A stretch of DNA of 64,000 nucleotides from Modestobacter sp. VKM Ac-2982. Its GTDB lineage: Bacteria > Actinomycetota > Actinomycetes > Mycobacteriales > Geodermatophilaceae. Each line of letters opens with the position of its first letter. Within the stretch, counting starts at the first letter, position 1. The stretch covers positions 248,001-312,000 of the forward strand of contig NZ_JAPVBL010000003.1 of assembly GCF_026967935.1 (NCBI RefSeq), read 5' to 3'. Under the pieces are notes generated by a model. The model did not search any database. It saw only the letters and a list, made by a program, of their open reading frames with translations, and was not told where the DNA came from. Both the position numbers and the translations under genes were made by a program. Positions 62,515 to 64,000 of this stretch are shown here, in pieces.

Positions 62515-63840
62515 TCAGGGGCGGCGGTGCAGGACCTCCCGGGAGAGCTGGTCGACGGCGGTGTGTCCGGTGAGCCCCAGGGTCAGGTCGAACTCGCCGA
62601 GCACGTCCTCGACCACCTGCCGGACGCCGTCCTCGCCGGCCACCCCCAGGCCCCAGGCGTAGGGCCGCCCCAGCAGCACCGCCCGGGCGCCCAGGGCGAC
62701 GGCCACCAGCACGTCGGCGCCGCTGCGCACCCCGCTGTCGAACAGCACCGGCACCCGGTCGGCGACGGCGTCCACCACGTCGGGCAGGGCGTCCAGCGCG
62801 GCGATCGAGCGGTCGACCTGCCGCCCGCCGTGGGTGCTCACCACCACCCCGTCGACGCCCTCCTCGACCGCACGACGGGCGTCGTCGGGGTGCAGCACGC
62901 CCTTGAGCACGATCGGCAGCCGGGTTCGCTCGCGCAGCCAGGCCAGGTCGGCCCAGGTGATCGACGGGCGGGAGTAGATGCCGAGGAACACCTCCACGGC
63001 CGCCCGGGGGAGGGGCGAACGCAGCGCCTCGCGCATCGGCATGCCGGTGGCGCGCGACCAGGCGCGCGACATGCCCACCAGCGCTCGGACGGCGGCGGCG
63101 TTCGGCCGTGGCTGGGGGTGCCGCTGGGGTGGTGCGGGCGGGGGGCCGCTCTGCGCGCCGGCCGCAGCCGCCCGTTCCTCGACCAGCCGGCGGAACACCG
63201 GGTCGGAGGTGTACTGCGCGATGCCCTTGCCCAGCGCGAACGGCAGGTGGCCGAGGTCCAGGTCGCGCGGGCGCCAGCCGAGCATCGTGGTGTCCAGTGT
63301 GACGACGACGGCGTCGCAGCCGGTGGCCTCGGCGCGACCCAGCAGGCTCTCCACCAGCTCGTCGGAGGTTGACCAGTACAGCTGCATCCACCGCGGGCTG
63401 TCGCCCATCGCCGCTGCGGTGGTCTCCATCGGCACCGAGGCCTGGTTGGAGAAGACCATCGGCACCCCGACCGCCGCCGCGGCGCGGGCGACGGCGAGGT
63501 CGCCGTCGGGGTGCACCAGCTCGAGCGCACCGACCGGGCCGAGCAGCACGGGGGCGGGGAGCCAGCGTCCGAACAGCTCGACCGAGGTGTCGCGGCGGCT
63601 GACGTCGCGCAGCACCCGGGGCACCACCGACCAGTGGTCGAACGCCGCCCGGTCGGCGCGCTGGGTGGCCTCGTCGCCGGCGCCGCCGGCGACGTAGCCG
63701 TAGGCCCGGGCGTCCAGCCGGCGCTTCGCCTCCCGGGCCAGCGCCCGGTAGACGGTGGGCACCCGGGGGTGCCTGCCGTAGACGCCCGCCCGGTAGACCA
63801 CGTCCTGCCGCCGCCGCCCGGTCCCTGCCGCTGAGGTCAT
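62515..63840 (-). CDS. FMN-dependent alpha-hydroxy-acid oxidase (lactate 2-monooxygenase-like)
   Basis: A 441-residue FMN enzyme of the lactate oxidase/monooxygenase family. Motifs: PVLLGPVGALELVHPDGDLA near residue 98, SNQASVPMETTAAAMGDSPR near 132, QLYWSTSDELVESLL near 153, VTLDTTMLGWRPRDLDLGHL near 182, catalytic His and Arg in STHGGRQVDRSI near 335, and FDSGVRSGADVL near 366. A long loop 4 (RLVEERAAAAGAQSGPPPAP region) matches lactate 2-monooxygenase. ATG at 63840. The reaction would be lactate plus oxygen to acetate, CO2 and water, or a 2-oxoacid plus peroxide for the oxidases; which one cannot be told. Confidence 0.87.
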   Translation of the reverse strand: MTSAAGTGRRRQDVVYRAGVYGRHPRVPTVYRALAREAKRRLDARAYGYVAGGAGDEATQRADRAAFDHWSVVPRVLRDVSRRDTSVELFGRWLPAPVLLGPVGALELVHPDGDLAVARAAAAVGVPMVFSNQASVPMETTAAAMGDSPRWMQLYWSTSDELVESLLGRAEATGCDAVVVTLDTTMLGWRPRDLDLGHLPFALGKGIAQYTSDPVFRRLVEERAAAAGAQSGPPPAPPQRHPQPRPNAAAVRALVGMSRAWSRATGMPMREALRSPLPRAAVEVFLGIYSRPSITWADLAWLRERTRLPIVLKGVLHPDDARRAVEEGVDGVVVSTHGGRQVDRSIAALDALPDVVDAVADRVPVLFDSGVRSGADVLVAVALGARAVLLGRPYAWGLGVAGEDGVRQVVEDVLGEFDLTLGLTGHTAVDQLSREVLHRRP

Positions 63841-64000
63841 CGGTCCACCGTAGTGACCGAGGTCTCCCCACTGGTCCCGAGACCGCCACCGGCGAGAGCC
63901 GGGGCCATGGACGGTCGGCGCACCGGTCGACACGCCCGTGACGACACGCCAGTGGGACGGAAGTGGTGGGTGTGGCGTACTCGCGGCTGGTCAGCGCCAC

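Noticed and set aside
63963-64000. Possible gene start (GTG) at the right edge
   Set aside because: Only 13 codons are visible and there is no Shine-Dalgarno; no identity can be supported.

Overview
This is a 64 kb chromosomal segment of a very GC-rich actinobacterium. High third-position GC, many GTG and TTG starts, 1-4 nt stop/start overlaps and the gene content (CGNR zinc-finger regulator, LCP ligase, PASTA-tailed class A penicillin-binding protein, DoxX, lactate-monooxygenase-like flavoprotein) fit the Geodermatophilaceae (Blastococcus, Geodermatophilus, Modestobacter). The phylum is well supported; the family is inference.

About 1-44.2 kb is a large cell-surface polysaccharide supercluster. 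Block A (1-14.4 kb) holds a flippase, a pyruvyl transferase, acyltransferases, a fused Alg14/Alg13-like glycosyltransferase, an ABC exporter, three ATP-grasp proteins, a QueC-like PP-loop ATPase, a Wzy-like polymerase, a Wzz and an esterase lipoprotein. Block B (14.9-17.8 kb) is a tandem pair of secreted beta-helix proteins with duplicated promoters. Block C (18.2-26.5 kb), whose first 7 kb is visibly AT-richer, holds three glycosyltransferases, a second flippase/polymerase/Wzz set and an LCP ligase. Block D (26.7-33.9 kb) holds UDP-glucose dehydrogenase, two GH5 lipoproteins, a frameshifted third GH5 remnant and two acyltransferases. Block E (34-44.2 kb) holds a Wzz fused to a degenerate kinase domain, a third flippase and polymerase, glycosyltransferases, a beta-helix protein and the only initiating sugar-phosphate transferase seen.

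From 44.2 to 49.8 kb are PAPS-metabolism genes (CysQ, CysC), a membrane protein, small ORFs, one more glycosyltransferase and a second TupA-like ATP-grasp gene. From 49.7 kb on the genes are mostly unrelated: a PolX-like PHP protein, DoxX, two secreted proteins, a PAP2 phosphatase, a CGNR regulator divergent from an MFS transporter with a clear inverted repeat between them, tRNA-Ser(GCT), tRNA-Arg(ACG), heme oxygenase, a thioesterase, a class A PBP with a repetitive tail, a universal stress protein and an alpha-hydroxy-acid oxidase.

A working picture: the initiating transferase charges the lipid carrier, glycosyltransferases build repeat units, ATP-grasp, PP-loop, acyl- and pyruvyl-transferases decorate them, three Wzx/Wzy/Wzz sets flip and polymerise them, LCP attaches product to the wall, and GH5, esterase and beta-helix proteins trim it outside. 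The most unusual part is the QueC-like plus ATP-grasp cassette at 7.3-11.1 kb.
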